Of a stretch of DNA of 64,000 bases, positions 44,079-52,684 are shown in pieces. The stretch's first letter is position 1. Each line of letters begins with the position of its first letter. The notes below the pieces were generated by a model. That model made no database searches. It was not told the origin of the DNA and was given only the letters and a program-made list of their open reading frames with translations. Source of the DNA: Arenimonas donghaensis DSM 18148 = HO3-R19 (GTDB taxonomy: Bacteria; Pseudomonadota; Gammaproteobacteria; Xanthomonadales; Xanthomonadaceae); assembly GCF_000743535.1 (NCBI RefSeq), contig NZ_AVCJ01000050.1:1-64000 (forward strand). The letters are read 5' to 3'. The position numbers and the translations under genes were made by a program.

Positions 44079-45116
44079 TCAGCCCCAGCTGCAAACGACC
44101 TTGCCGCACTGGCCGCTGTCCATCAGCTCGAAGCCCTTCTGGAAGTCGTCCACGTGCATCTGGTGGGTGAGCACCTTGCCCAGCGGGAAGCCCGACTGCA
44201 GCAGCTGGGTCATCTTGTACCAGGTCTCGTACATCTTCCGGCCGTAGATGCCGTGCAGCACCAGGCCCTTGAAGATGACCTTGTCCCAGTTGATGCCGGC
44301 GCCGTTGGGAAGGATGCCCAGCAGGGCGATCTTGCCGCCGTGGTACATGCAGTCGAGCATGTCGTTGAAGGCGTGCGGGTTGCCGCTCATCTCCAGCGCC
44401 ACGTCGAAGCCCTCCATGTGCAGGTCCTTCATGACGTCCTTGAGCGACTGCTTGGAGACGTTGACCACGCGGGTGGCGCCCATGTCGGCGGCGAGCTTGA
44501 GGCGGTAGTCGTTGACGTCGGTCACCACCACGTTGCGGGCGCCGATGTGCTTGCAGATGCCGGCGGCGATGATGCCGATCGGGCCGGCACCGGTGATGAG
44601 CACGTCCTCGCCGACCACGTCGAACTCCAGCGCGCAATGCGCGGCGTTGCCGTAGGGGTCGAAGAACGCGGCCAGCTCCGAGGGGATGCTGTCCGGGATC
44701 GGCCACAGGTTGGACGAAGGCATCACCACGTATTCGGCGAAGGCGCCGTTGCGGTTGACGCCGATGCCGGTGGTGTTGGGGCACAGGTGCTGGCGGCCGG
44801 CGCGGCAGTTGCGGCAGTGCCCGCAGACGATGTGGCCTTCGGCCGAAACGCGGTCACCCAGCGCGTAGCCGGTGACGCCCGGACCCATCTCGACGATGCG
44901 GCCGACGAATTCGTGGCCGATCACCAGGCCGGGCTTGATGGTGCGCTGGCTCCACTCGTCCCACTTGTAGATATGCAGGTCGGTGCCGCAGATCGCGGTC
45001 TTCTCGAGCTTGATCAGCACTTCGTTGGGGCCGGGCGAAGGCACCGGCACCTCTTCCATCCAGATGCCTTTCTCGGGGTGGCGCTTCACCAGCGCCTTCA
45101 TCGTTTGCTGTGCCAT
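44079..45116 (-). CDS. tdh: L-threonine 3-dehydrogenase
   Basis: Tdh (345 aa), a zinc alcohol dehydrogenase that oxidises threonine to 2-amino-3-ketobutyrate with NAD. Catalytic zinc ligands C43 and H68-E69 (GHEF) and structural zinc cysteines C98, C101, C104 and C112 are all present, as is the Rossmann motif ITGAGPIG. The start at 45116 ([10 protein letters not shown]) is kept; an internal ATG five codons later (MKALV) is possible. Works with kbl 2.3 kb downstream. Confidence 0.95.
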   Translation of the reverse strand: MAQQTMKALVKRHPEKGIWMEEVPVPSPGPNEVLIKLEKTAICGTDLHIYKWDEWSQRTIKPGLVIGHEFVGRIVEMGPGVTGYALGDRVSAEGHIVCGHCRNCRAGRQHLCPNTTGIGVNRNGAFAEYVVMPSSNLWPIPDSIPSELAAFFDPYGNAAHCALEFDVVGEDVLITGAGPIGIIAAGICKHIGARNVVVTDVNDYRLKLAADMGATRVVNVSKQSLKDVMKDLHMEGFDVALEMSGNPHAFNDMLDCMYHGGKIALLGILPNGAGINWDKVIFKGLVLHGIYGRKMYETWYKMTQLLQSGFPLGKVLTHQMHVDDFQKGFELMDSGQCGKVVCSWG

Positions 45117-45160
45117 GTCTTGTCGGTCCGCGAGGCCCTTGCCGGGCCGTGAAGCCGCCA

Positions 45161-45166
45161 ATTATA
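45161..45166 (-). promoter_or_regulatory. -10 box of tdh
   Basis: A perfect TATAAT on the minus strand, 44 nt upstream of the tdh start. No good -35 match lies at the expected distance, as also seen for typA. Confidence 0.4.
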
Positions 45167-45208
45167 CCCGCCAGCCGTGAATCGGCCGGCAAGGCGGCCA
45201 GCCGGCGT

Positions 45209-46360
45209 TCAGGGCAGTTCGATGCGCCAGCCGACGGCCAGCATCCGTTCGTCCAGGAACGCATGGCCAAAGCGCGTGCGCCACTCGACGAAGGCCGAAT
45301 GACCGCCGGTGAACACGAATACCGCGCCCAGCCCGGCTTCGCCCCAGTTGGCGTCGGCGTCGTCGGTGTCGAACACGATCGGCGTATTGCCGGCATCGGC
45401 GGCGAAGCTGACCGCCAGCGGCCGCGCCGGATTGGCGAACTCGTGGCGCCAGCCCAGCCGTGCCAGGGGCTGCCAGATGCCCCAGGTCGTCGAGAACGTG
45501 CGGGCCAGGCCGACATCCACGCGCCCGCGCCGACTGGTGATGGTCCGGCCGGGCACCACCAGGGCCAGGCCTGCGCCGCCGGCCTCCCGATAGGCTTCGA
45601 TCTGCGTTTCCTGCCAGTCCAGGCCGCCCGACAGCTGCCACTCCCAGGCACCCGCCGGGCGCGACCAGGTGGCGCCGATGCCGGCAAGGGTGCGATCGGC
45701 GTCGGCGCGGGCGGTCGCCAGCGCCTGCACCGACACGCCGCTCAACAAGGTGTAGTCGATGGCCCGTCGCAGGTCGTAGTTTCCCTGCAGCCGGCCGCCA
45801 TAGGCATCCACCGAAAGGGCGTCGGTGGCCATCCACCCGGCCATGAGCATCGCGCCGGTGTAGCGGGTACGGGTGTCGCCGCCGGAACCGAGGAAGTCGA
45901 GGTCTTCCCGGGCGTGGTTGAGCAGCAGGCCCAGCCGCCAGTCGGCCCGGGGTGCCCAGTCGAGACCGGCGCTCAGGGCCCAGGTGTCGCCGTCGAAGGG
46001 CGCTTCGTTGACGCCATTGCGGCGTTCCAGGCGCCCGACATCGGCGCTGGCGAAGGCCGACCAGCCGGCGCCCAGCTCGGTGCGCAGTTCGTCCTGGTCT
46101 GGCGAGCCGTCTCGCGTCGCGGCCCGTCCCTGGCCGGGGATCTCGCCCAGGAAGTTGCCCGAGGCCGAACTGTCGCGACTGCCCGGGCCGCCATTGGCGA
46201 TTTCGGTGCAGCGCGCGGCCAGTTCGCTGCCGGGGGCCGCGCCCAGGCACAGCGTGGTCCAGAGGTTGGCGAGGGCATCGTCGGGCGACTGGGCGCGCGC
46301 CGTTGCGGCCAGGCCCGCCATTGCCAGGCAAAAAGCCACGATCCAGGTCCTTGCACGCAT
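45209..46360 (-). CDS. Autotransporter-type outer membrane beta-barrel protein
   Basis: A 383-aa exported protein: a signal peptide (ending ATARAQ), a short region of about 90 residues with two cysteines, then a barrel of about 280 residues resembling an autotransporter beta-domain (ELGAGWSAFASADV, GLDWQETQIEAYREAG, LARLGWRHEFANP). There is almost no passenger. The C-terminal residue is proline rather than the usual aromatic. The start at 46360 (MRARTWIVAF) is the one that gives a signal peptide. Function unknown; it is divergent from the S46 peptidase. Confidence 0.75.
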   Translation of the reverse strand: MRARTWIVAFCLAMAGLAATARAQSPDDALANLWTTLCLGAAPGSELAARCTEIANGGPGSRDSSASGNFLGEIPGQGRAATRDGSPDQDELRTELGAGWSAFASADVGRLERRNGVNEAPFDGDTWALSAGLDWAPRADWRLGLLLNHAREDLDFLGSGGDTRTRYTGAMLMAGWMATDALSVDAYGGRLQGNYDLRRAIDYTLLSGVSVQALATARADADRTLAGIGATWSRPAGAWEWQLSGGLDWQETQIEAYREAGGAGLALVVPGRTITSRRGRVDVGLARTFSTTWGIWQPLARLGWRHEFANPARPLAVSFAADAGNTPIVFDTDDADANWGEAGLGAVFVFTGGHSAFVEWRTRFGHAFLDERMLAVGWRIELP

Positions 46361-46464
46361 ATCCACGCCTCCCGTGTCCCCTGCCGAAAGTCTACGCCGC
46401 ACCCCGCTGTCTGCCGGCGCCGCCGCTGCTACGCTTGGGGTTTCGCCCCCATGAGGTCAAACGT

Positions 46465-48594
46465 ATGCGAGTGACGATTCTGGCCGCCGCCCTGGCGCTC
46501 TCTTTTTCGGTCCAGGCCCGCGAGGGCATGTGGGTCCCGCAGCAGTTGCCGGAAATCGCCGGTCCGCTGAAGGAAGCCGGCCTTGAGCTGGCGCCCGAGC
46601 AGTTGGCCAACCTGACCGGCGACCCGATGGGCGCGGTGGTGGCGCTGGGTAACTGCACGGCCTCGTTCGTCTCGCCGGAAGGCCTGGTGGTCACCAACCA
46701 CCACTGCGCCTACGGCGCCATCCAGCTCAACTCCAGCGCAGAAAACAACCTGATGGAGGTCGGCTTCACCGCCGCCAAGCGTACCGACGAGCTGTCGGCG
46801 GGCCCGAACGCCCGGGTCTACGTGATGGATCGCATCACCGACGTCACCGACCAGGTGACCGGCGCCGCCGGCGACCTCGGCGGCATCGAGCGCAACAAGG
46901 CACTTGAGGACATCCAGAAGCAGCTCATCGCCCAGTGCGAGGAAGGCGAAGCTTACCGCTGCACCCTCTACAGCTTCTTCAGCGGCCAGACCTACCGCCT
47001 GTTCCGCCAGGTCGAGATCAAGGACGTGCGCCTGGTCTACGCGCCGCCGCGTGCGATCGGCAACTACGGCGGCGAAATCGACAACTGGATGTGGCCGCGC
47101 CACACCGGCGACTTTGCTTTCTATCGCGCCTACGTCGGCAAGGACGGCAAGCCGGCGGCGTACTCGGAAGACAACGTTCCCTATGAGCCGAAACAGCACC
47201 TGAAGCTGGCGCCCGAAGGCCTGGAGAAGGGCGACTTCGTGATGGTCGCCGGTTACCCGGGCAGCACCAGCCGCTACGCGCTCTACGACGAATTCCAGGC
47301 CGTGGCCGACTGGCAGTACCCCAAGGTCGGCCAGCACCTGCAGAACCTGGTGGGGATCATCGAGGCGGCCGGCAAGGACGATGCCGACATCGAGGTGAAG
47401 TACGCCAGCCAGATCCGTGGCTACCAGAACGCGATGAAGAACTGGCAGGGCCAGCTCGAGGGCTTCGAGCGCATCGATGCCGCCGCCACCAAACGCGCCG
47501 AAGAACAGGCCGTGCTGGCCTGGCTGCGTGAACAGGGCGACGAAGGCCAGGCCGGCCTGGCCGCGCACGCGCGCCTGGTGGAGCTGGCCGCCGAAACCCG
47601 CGAAACGCGCGATCGCGACCTGATCGTCGGCCAGCTGGCCGGCGGCGGATTGCTGGGCAACCTGCGCATGCTGCACCGCCTGGCGATCGAGTCGGCCAAG
47701 CCCGATGCCGAACGCAGCCCGGGTTACCAGCAGCGTGACCTGCCGCGCATCGAGGGCGCCATCCGCCAGCTCGAGCGTCGCTACCACCCGGCGATGGAAA
47801 AGCAGCTGATGGCCTACTGGCTGGCCGAGTACATCCAGCTGCCGGCCGACCAGCGGATCGAGGCGATCGACAGCTGGCTCGGCGGCAACGACCAGGCCGC
47901 CATTGGGCGCGCGCTGGACCGCACCTACGCCGGCACGCGGCTGGCGGGCACCGACGAACGCCTGGCGCTGCTGACCGCCGACCAGGCGGCGATCGAGGCG
48001 ATGGACGATCCGCTGATGTCGCTGGCCGTGGCGCTCTACCCGGCGATGAAGGCGATGGAAGACCGTAGCGATGCGCGTGCGGGCGACCAGAACCGCTACC
48101 GTCCGGTCTACCTCGCTGCGGTGCAGGGTTACAAGCGCGGCCAGGGCAAGGGCGTGTATCCGGACGCGAACCTGAGCCTGCGCATCACCTACGGCAACGT
48201 GATGGGTTATGCGCCGAAGGATGGTGTGTACTACACGCCCTTCACTTCGCTCGACGGCCTGGTCGCGAAGGCGACGAACGAAGATCCGTTCGACGCGCCC
48301 AAGGCGCAGCTTGATGTGATCGCGGCGATGAGCGAGGAAGAGAAGGCGGCGGTGCCGGTGAACTTCCTGTCCGACCTGGACATCACGGGCGGCAACTCGG
48401 GGTCGCCGGTGCTCAATGGCAAGGGCGAGCTGGTGGGCCTGGCCTTCGACGGCAACTGGGAATCGGTGAGCTCGAACTGGGTGTTCGACCCGGCGATGAC
48501 CCGCATGATCTCGGTGGACCACCGCTACATGCTCTGGATCATGGACAAGGTCTATCCGGCCCATCATCTGCTCGAGGAAATGGGCGCGCGCTGA
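46465..48594 (+). CDS. S46 family dipeptidyl-peptidase (DPP7/DAP BII type)
   Basis: A 709-aa exported serine peptidase that removes dipeptides from the N-termini of peptides. A signal peptide (ending VQA) precedes a chymotrypsin-like double barrel. The triad is read as H80 (TNHHC), D216 (HTGDF) and S645 (GGNSGSP), spaced as in S46 enzymes. Residue 18 after the serine is Gly663, the small P1 residue of DPP7/DAP BII enzymes that favour hydrophobic P1 side chains, rather than the arginine of DPP11. Probably periplasmic, feeding on peptides. A terminator and REP-like repeats follow. Confidence 0.92.
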   Translation: MRVTILAAALALSFSVQAREGMWVPQQLPEIAGPLKEAGLELAPEQLANLTGDPMGAVVALGNCTASFVSPEGLVVTNHHCAYGAIQLNSSAENNLMEVGFTAAKRTDELSAGPNARVYVMDRITDVTDQVTGAAGDLGGIERNKALEDIQKQLIAQCEEGEAYRCTLYSFFSGQTYRLFRQVEIKDVRLVYAPPRAIGNYGGEIDNWMWPRHTGDFAFYRAYVGKDGKPAAYSEDNVPYEPKQHLKLAPEGLEKGDFVMVAGYPGSTSRYALYDEFQAVADWQYPKVGQHLQNLVGIIEAAGKDDADIEVKYASQIRGYQNAMKNWQGQLEGFERIDAAATKRAEEQAVLAWLREQGDEGQAGLAAHARLVELAAETRETRDRDLIVGQLAGGGLLGNLRMLHRLAIESAKPDAERSPGYQQRDLPRIEGAIRQLERRYHPAMEKQLMAYWLAEYIQLPADQRIEAIDSWLGGNDQAAIGRALDRTYAGTRLAGTDERLALLTADQAAIEAMDDPLMSLAVALYPAMKAMEDRSDARAGDQNRYRPVYLAAVQGYKRGQGKGVYPDANLSLRITYGNVMGYAPKDGVYYTPFTSLDGLVAKATNEDPFDAPKAQLDVIAAMSEEEKAAVPVNFLSDLDITGGNSGSPVLNGKGELVGLAFDGNWESVSSNWVFDPAMTRMISVDHRYMLWIMDKVYPAHHLLEEMGAR

Positions 48595-48601
48595 TCCCCT
48601 T

Positions 48602-48698
48602 GGGGGAGGGACTTCAGTCCCGAAACGCAGTCCCGGAAAACGGCGCGTACCCCGCGCCGTTTTCTTTTCAGGAGATTCGGGACTGAAGCCCCTTCCAC
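48602..48698. repeat. REP-like palindromic pair flanking a terminator
   Basis: A unit at about 48602-48624 (GGGAGGGACTTCAGTCCCGA core) recurs in inverted orientation at 48676-48698, with 19 of 23 positions matching. Each unit contains the self-complementary GGGACTTCAGTCCC-type core. The head of the same unit (GTGGGAGGGGCT) appears at 55781-55792. The features match repetitive extragenic palindromes. Confidence 0.65.
48637..48668 (+). terminator. Intrinsic terminator after the S46 peptidase gene
   Basis: AAAACGGCGCG (48637-48647) pairs perfectly over 11 bp with CGCGCCGTTTT (48653-48663) around TACCC, followed by CTTTT. It lies between the two arms of the REP-like pair. Confidence 0.8.
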
Positions 48699-48771
48699 AG
48701 GGCGAATGCAGGTGGGTTCTGGCGGCCGGCGGGATTGGTTTAGAGTTGGGGGCAGGACGAAGGAGAACGAC

Positions 48772-50157
48772 ATGCGCGTTCGTTTCCATGGTGCCGCCGG
48801 CGAGGTCACCGGGTCGTGCCACGAAGTCGAAGCCAATGGCCATCGGGTGCTGCTCGACTGCGGCATGATCCAGGGCAGCGACGAAGACGAGCGTCGCAAC
48901 GAGGATCCGTTTCCGTTCGAGGTCGGCGACATCGACGCCGTCGTGCTCAGCCATGCCCATATCGACCACAGTGGCCGCTTGCCGCTGTTGGTCCGGCGCG
49001 GCTACCGGGGTCCCATCTGGACCCAGCATGCCACCGCCGACCTGCTCAAGGTCATGCTCGAGGATTCCGCCAACCTCGCCCAGATGGACGCCGACCGCGA
49101 CAACCGCCACCGTCGCGACGGCAAGACCAACCACAAGCCGCTGTTCACCCAGGGCGACGTCGCCGCCGTGCTCAAGCAGGTCCGCGGCATCGACTACCAA
49201 CAGCCCCGGGAAATACTCGGCGGCGTCACCGTCACCCTGCGCGACGCCGGCCACATCCTGGGCTCGGCCTCGGTCGAATTGGCCGCCGACGAACCCGGTG
49301 GCCGGCGCGTGCTGGCTTTTTCCGGCGACATCGGCCCGCGCGGCACGCCCATCCTGCGCGATCCCGTGCCCGTGCCCGGGGCCGACCTCGTCTTGCTCGA
49401 GTCCACCTATGGCGGCCGCGAACACCGCGAACGCCAGGCCACGCTCGACGAAATCCGCGACGTGCTCGAACACGCCTGGGCCGACCGGGGCAATGTCATC
49501 ATCCCGGCCTTCGCCGTGGGCCGCAGCCAGGAACTGCTCTACTGGTTCGCGCGCCAGTGGGACGAATGGAAGATGGCGCGCTGGAAGATATTCCTCGACA
49601 GCCCCATGGCCATGAAGGTCGTCGACGTCTACGGTCGCCACGAACGCCTGTTCGACGAGGACGCCCAGGCCGTCTGGAAGGGCCGCCCGCATCCTTTCAA
49701 GATGCCCAACCTGCATCTCACGGCCGAAGTCGCCCAGTCGCAGGCCATCAACAATGTCTGCGGCGGCGCGATCATCATCGCCGGTTCGGGCATGTGCAAC
49801 GGCGGCCGGGTGCGCCATCACCTGCGCCAGCACCTGGGCCGCAAGCAGTCGCACATCATGTTCGTGGGTTACCAGGCCCGCGGCACGCTGGGCCGGCGGC
49901 TGGTCGACGGTGCCGGGAGCGTGCGCATCTTCGGCGAGGACTACCAGGTCAATGCCGTGCGCCACACCGTCGGCGGCCTGTCTGCGCACGCCGGGCAGAC
50001 CGGCCTGATGGACTGGTACGCCGGTATCGAAGGGCGGCCGCCGGTCGTGCTGGTGCACGGCGAAGACGACGCCCGCGAGGCGCTGGCCAGGGCGATGGAG
50101 AAAAAGCTCGATGCCCGGGTCGAGCTGGCGCGCCCGGAACAGACCCGCGAGGTCTGA
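48772..50157 (+). CDS. Metallo-beta-lactamase/beta-CASP RNA-processing-type protein
   Basis: A 461-aa member of the CPSF73/RNase J-like beta-CASP group. The zinc motif is HAHIDH (61-66), followed by GHILGSASVEL, FSGDIGPRGTPIL and ESTYGG, then the beta-CASP part with IIPAFAVGRSQELLYW and the C-terminal RMMBL region (GGLSAHAG, LVHGE). Family members act as RNases; here the substrate is unknown. AAGGAGA precedes the start at 48772. The next gene begins 7 nt after its stop. Confidence 0.9.
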   Translation: MRVRFHGAAGEVTGSCHEVEANGHRVLLDCGMIQGSDEDERRNEDPFPFEVGDIDAVVLSHAHIDHSGRLPLLVRRGYRGPIWTQHATADLLKVMLEDSANLAQMDADRDNRHRRDGKTNHKPLFTQGDVAAVLKQVRGIDYQQPREILGGVTVTLRDAGHILGSASVELAADEPGGRRVLAFSGDIGPRGTPILRDPVPVPGADLVLLESTYGGREHRERQATLDEIRDVLEHAWADRGNVIIPAFAVGRSQELLYWFARQWDEWKMARWKIFLDSPMAMKVVDVYGRHERLFDEDAQAVWKGRPHPFKMPNLHLTAEVAQSQAINNVCGGAIIIAGSGMCNGGRVRHHLRQHLGRKQSHIMFVGYQARGTLGRRLVDGAGSVRIFGEDYQVNAVRHTVGGLSAHAGQTGLMDWYAGIEGRPPVVLVHGEDDAREALARAMEKKLDARVELARPEQTREV

Positions 50158-50164
50158 GGCACGC

Positions 50165-50944
50165 TTGGCAAACGATCCCGGCCAGCGTCCCGATGCCGAG
50201 GCGCGCCCGTTCGCCGTGCCCTGCAGCACGCTCGACCACGGCGCCCCCTTGCGCTGGCTTCGGGCCGGCTGGCGCGATTACCGGCGGGCGCCCGGCCTGA
50301 GCCTGGTGTTCGGCGGGGTGGTCTTGGTGGTCAGCCTGTTGATCTCGGCCCTGGCCTGGAGCCTGGGCCGGTTCGCCCTGCTGGCGGCGCTGGTCTCCGG
50401 CTTCGTGTTCATCGCCCCCTTGCTCGGCGTTGGCCTGTATTGCGTGAGTCGTGAACTCGAGGCCGGGCGCCAACCACGGCTGCGTGATTCCTTCGTGCTG
50501 GCGCGACGGGTGGTGGGGCAGGCCGGCGTGTTCGCGCTGGCGCAGGGCATCGTGCTGATGCTCTGGTCGCGCGCCGGCATGATGGTCAATGCACTGGTGC
50601 CGATCGAGCGCGACGACCTGCGTACCTGGATCGAATTCCTGCTGATCGGCTCCGCCGCCGGCTCGGTGTTCGCGGTCTTCACCTTCGCCATCGCCGCGTT
50701 TTCGCTGCCGATGATCGCCGACCGCGAGGTCGACATGGTCACCGCCGGGGTTTCGAGCGTGAACGCCGTGCTACGGAACAAGTGGGTGGCGACGCAGTGG
50801 GCGCTGTGGATCGCATTGCTGACCGCCCTGGGCTTCGCGACGGCCTTCGCCGGCCTGGTGCTGGTGATGCCGTGGCTGGCCTACGCCACCTGGCACGCCT
50901 ATCGCGAAACCCTGGACGCATCCGCCTGGCCGCGGCTGGACTGA
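50165..50944 (+). CDS. DUF2189 family membrane protein
   Basis: A 259-aa protein with about six hydrophobic helices (LSLVFGGVVLVVSLLISALA, FALLAALVSGFVFIAPLLGVGL and others), resembling the DUF2189 family of unknown function. The start is uncertain: a TTG at 50165 has GAGG at a good distance and follows the upstream gene by 7 nt, while in-frame sequence further upstream overlaps that gene. Probably co-transcribed with the beta-CASP protein. Confidence 0.72.
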   Translation: MANDPGQRPDAEARPFAVPCSTLDHGAPLRWLRAGWRDYRRAPGLSLVFGGVVLVVSLLISALAWSLGRFALLAALVSGFVFIAPLLGVGLYCVSRELEAGRQPRLRDSFVLARRVVGQAGVFALAQGIVLMLWSRAGMMVNALVPIERDDLRTWIEFLLIGSAAGSVFAVFTFAIAAFSLPMIADREVDMVTAGVSSVNAVLRNKWVATQWALWIALLTALGFATAFAGLVLVMPWLAYATWHAYRETLDASAWPRLD

Positions 50945-50945
50945 G

Positions 50946-51380
50946 CTAGCCCGCCTGGTCGATGCGCCGTGGCGCCATGGCCGCCACCGACTCGCGCACG
51001 ATCTGTTCGAGCACGTGCAGGTCGACGTCGGCCAATCGTTTCACGTACAGGCAGCTCTTTCCGGTCTTGTGCTTGCCAAGCTTGGCCAACAGGGTTTCGA
51101 AACGGTCGAAGCCCGGCATGATGTAAAGCGTCAGGTCGTTCTTGCGCGGCGAAAACCCGGTCAGCATCCACTCACCCTCGCGCCCGCTCTCGTAGCGGTA
51201 GCGGTAGCGGCCGAAACCGATGATCGATGGCCCCCACATTTCCGCCGGCGCACCGGTGGCTTCCTGCATCAGGGCACGGATGCGCCGGCAGTCCTCGCGG
51301 CGCTGTGGATCGGCGACGGCGTCGAGGAAGGCATCCACGTCGGCGTGCGTGGGCTGGGTCTTGTTTTCGGTTCGGGCCAT
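50946..51380 (-). CDS. DUF1801 domain protein
   Basis: A 144-aa soluble protein of the DUF1801 (YdhG-like) family, with EMWGPSIIGFGRYRYRY and GFSPRKNDLTLYIMPGF, beta-strand-rich sections seen in this fold, and KTGKSCLYVKRLADVD near the end. Function unknown. It ends 1 nt from the convergent DUF2189 gene. Confidence 0.85.
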   Translation of the reverse strand: MARTENKTQPTHADVDAFLDAVADPQRREDCRRIRALMQEATGAPAEMWGPSIIGFGRYRYRYESGREGEWMLTGFSPRKNDLTLYIMPGFDRFETLLAKLGKHKTGKSCLYVKRLADVDLHVLEQIVRESVAAMAPRRIDQAG

Positions 51381-51414
51381 GTGGCGTGCCTGCCGTTGGA
51401 GGGTCGCCGGCAGT

Positions 51415-51879
51415 CTAGCCGCCCCGCGGGCACAGGCAGGTTCCGTCGTCGAACACCACCTTCCACTCCCCGTCGGCCTCGCGGCGCCAGGTCGAGCGGA
51501 ACTCGAGGATCGGCTCGCCGGCGGGGTTGAAGACCGGGCCCTTGGACTGCGCGAGCTGGCCGCTGTCGAGCACCACCACGGTTTCCGGTTTCCACGAGAA
51601 GGGAGCCTCGGGGCCTTCGAAATATTTCGACCAGGCGGCGAGGATGGCGGGTTTGCCGCGCAGGGTCGCCGGACCCGGCTGGAAGATGGCGTCGTCGGCG
51701 ATGTGGCTGGCGAAGGTTTCGAAGTCGCGTTCGGCCATGCTTCGGGCGAACGCGGTTTCGGCGGCGGCCACCTCGCGCGCCAGCGCGTCGGTGTCGGGCG
51801 CCGTGGACGGCGCAGGCGCCTGCGTGGTGGCGCAGGCCGTGGCGAGCAGCAGCAGGGGCAGGGCAAGGGCAGGGCGCAT
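51415..51879 (-). CDS. DUF4440/SnoaL-like lipoprotein
   Basis: A 154-aa protein with a lipoprotein-type signal (hydrophobic LALPLLLLATAC, lipid-modified cysteine at about residue 16) followed by an NTF2-like alpha+beta domain of the DUF4440/SnoaL kind (AETAFARSMAERDFETFASHIADDAIF and FRSTWRREADGEWKVVFDDG). Such domains bind small ligands or act as isomerases; no specific ligand can be assigned. The gene ends 34 nt upstream of the DUF1801 start on the same strand. Confidence 0.8.
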   Translation of the reverse strand: MRPALALPLLLLATACATTQAPAPSTAPDTDALAREVAAAETAFARSMAERDFETFASHIADDAIFQPGPATLRGKPAILAAWSKYFEGPEAPFSWKPETVVVLDSGQLAQSKGPVFNPAGEPILEFRSTWRREADGEWKVVFDDGTCLCPRGG

Positions 51880-51968
51880 CAGGCGGCTCCGGACGGGTGG
51901 AGGGCCCAGCATGGCGGGTCCCGGTCGTGGCCACGCCGGCCACAAGTCACGCCGGCCGCGCGGCGGCG

Positions 51969-52511
51969 CTATCTGCGCACCGCCACCACTTTGCCGACCC
52001 ATCGTTTGCGGGGCACCGGGCCGTGGTGGCGGCTGTCGGTGGCCTGGTCGCGGGCGTCACCGAGCACGAACACGTGTCCGGGCGGCACCGGCGTGTCTTC
52101 GAGCTCACGTCCGCGGCCTGCGCCGGTTTCCAGGTCCAGGCCCTCGACGGGTGGCTGCAGCGCGCCGTTGACGAACAGGTCGCCCAGTCGCAGCGCCACC
52201 GATTGCCCCGGTCCGGCCACCACGCGACCGACCCGGGGCTGGCCGTCGTGCAGGTAGACCAGCAGGTCGCCGGACGCCGGCACCCGGCGACCGTAGGCCC
52301 GGGTATCCACGACCAGTTCATAGCCCACCGGCAAGGTCGGCGTCATGCCCGCATCCGGCACGGGCATCGCCAGCCGGCCCCAGAGCCGGGCGCCGAGGTC
52401 GCGGGCCGCGGTGTCGAAGGGATTGATGGCCCAGGCGGCGGCGATGCAAAGCGCCGCGACCCCGAACACGGCCAACAGCCGTCGCGGCCAGCGCCGGCGC
52501 CGGGCGCTCAT
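51969..52511 (-). CDS. Signal-peptidase-I-like (S26) protein lacking catalytic residues
   Basis: A 180-aa protein with an N-terminal membrane anchor (about 11-29) and a signal peptidase I fold. The family box GDARDQATDSRHHGPVP is well kept, close to LepB. At the nucleophile box the sequence reads DAGMTPTL, with Gly55 where LepB has catalytic serine, and the general-base box reads GRVVAGPG, with Gly95 where LepB has lysine. It therefore cannot work by the standard Ser-Lys dyad. It may be a regulatory or scaffold pseudo-protease, or use unusual chemistry. The start at 52511 is chosen to leave a typical anchor. Confidence 0.8.
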   Translation of the reverse strand: MSARRRRWPRRLLAVFGVAALCIAAAWAINPFDTAARDLGARLWGRLAMPVPDAGMTPTLPVGYELVVDTRAYGRRVPASGDLLVYLHDGQPRVGRVVAGPGQSVALRLGDLFVNGALQPPVEGLDLETGAGRGRELEDTPVPPGHVFVLGDARDQATDSRHHGPVPRKRWVGKVVAVRR

Positions 52512-52684
52512 GCCCGGCCCCGGCAGCGCGCTGGGCGGGCCTGGGGCGAAACGAACACCCGGACGCAAGCGGGGGCGTGACGATGGCGATGGCGCATGGG
52601 GCGGGTTACCTCGTCCGGGTAGGAGTGCTGCGTTGGGCTACCTGGCGGACTGCCTGCTGGTCGGTCCGTTCGGGCTGGCCCTGT

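Noticed and set aside
46429-50229. A 1266-codon minus-strand open frame opposite the S46 peptidase and beta-CASP genes
   Set aside because: Both plus-strand genes carry full sets of catalytic motifs; the antisense translation is Val/Ala/Arg/His-rich without domains.
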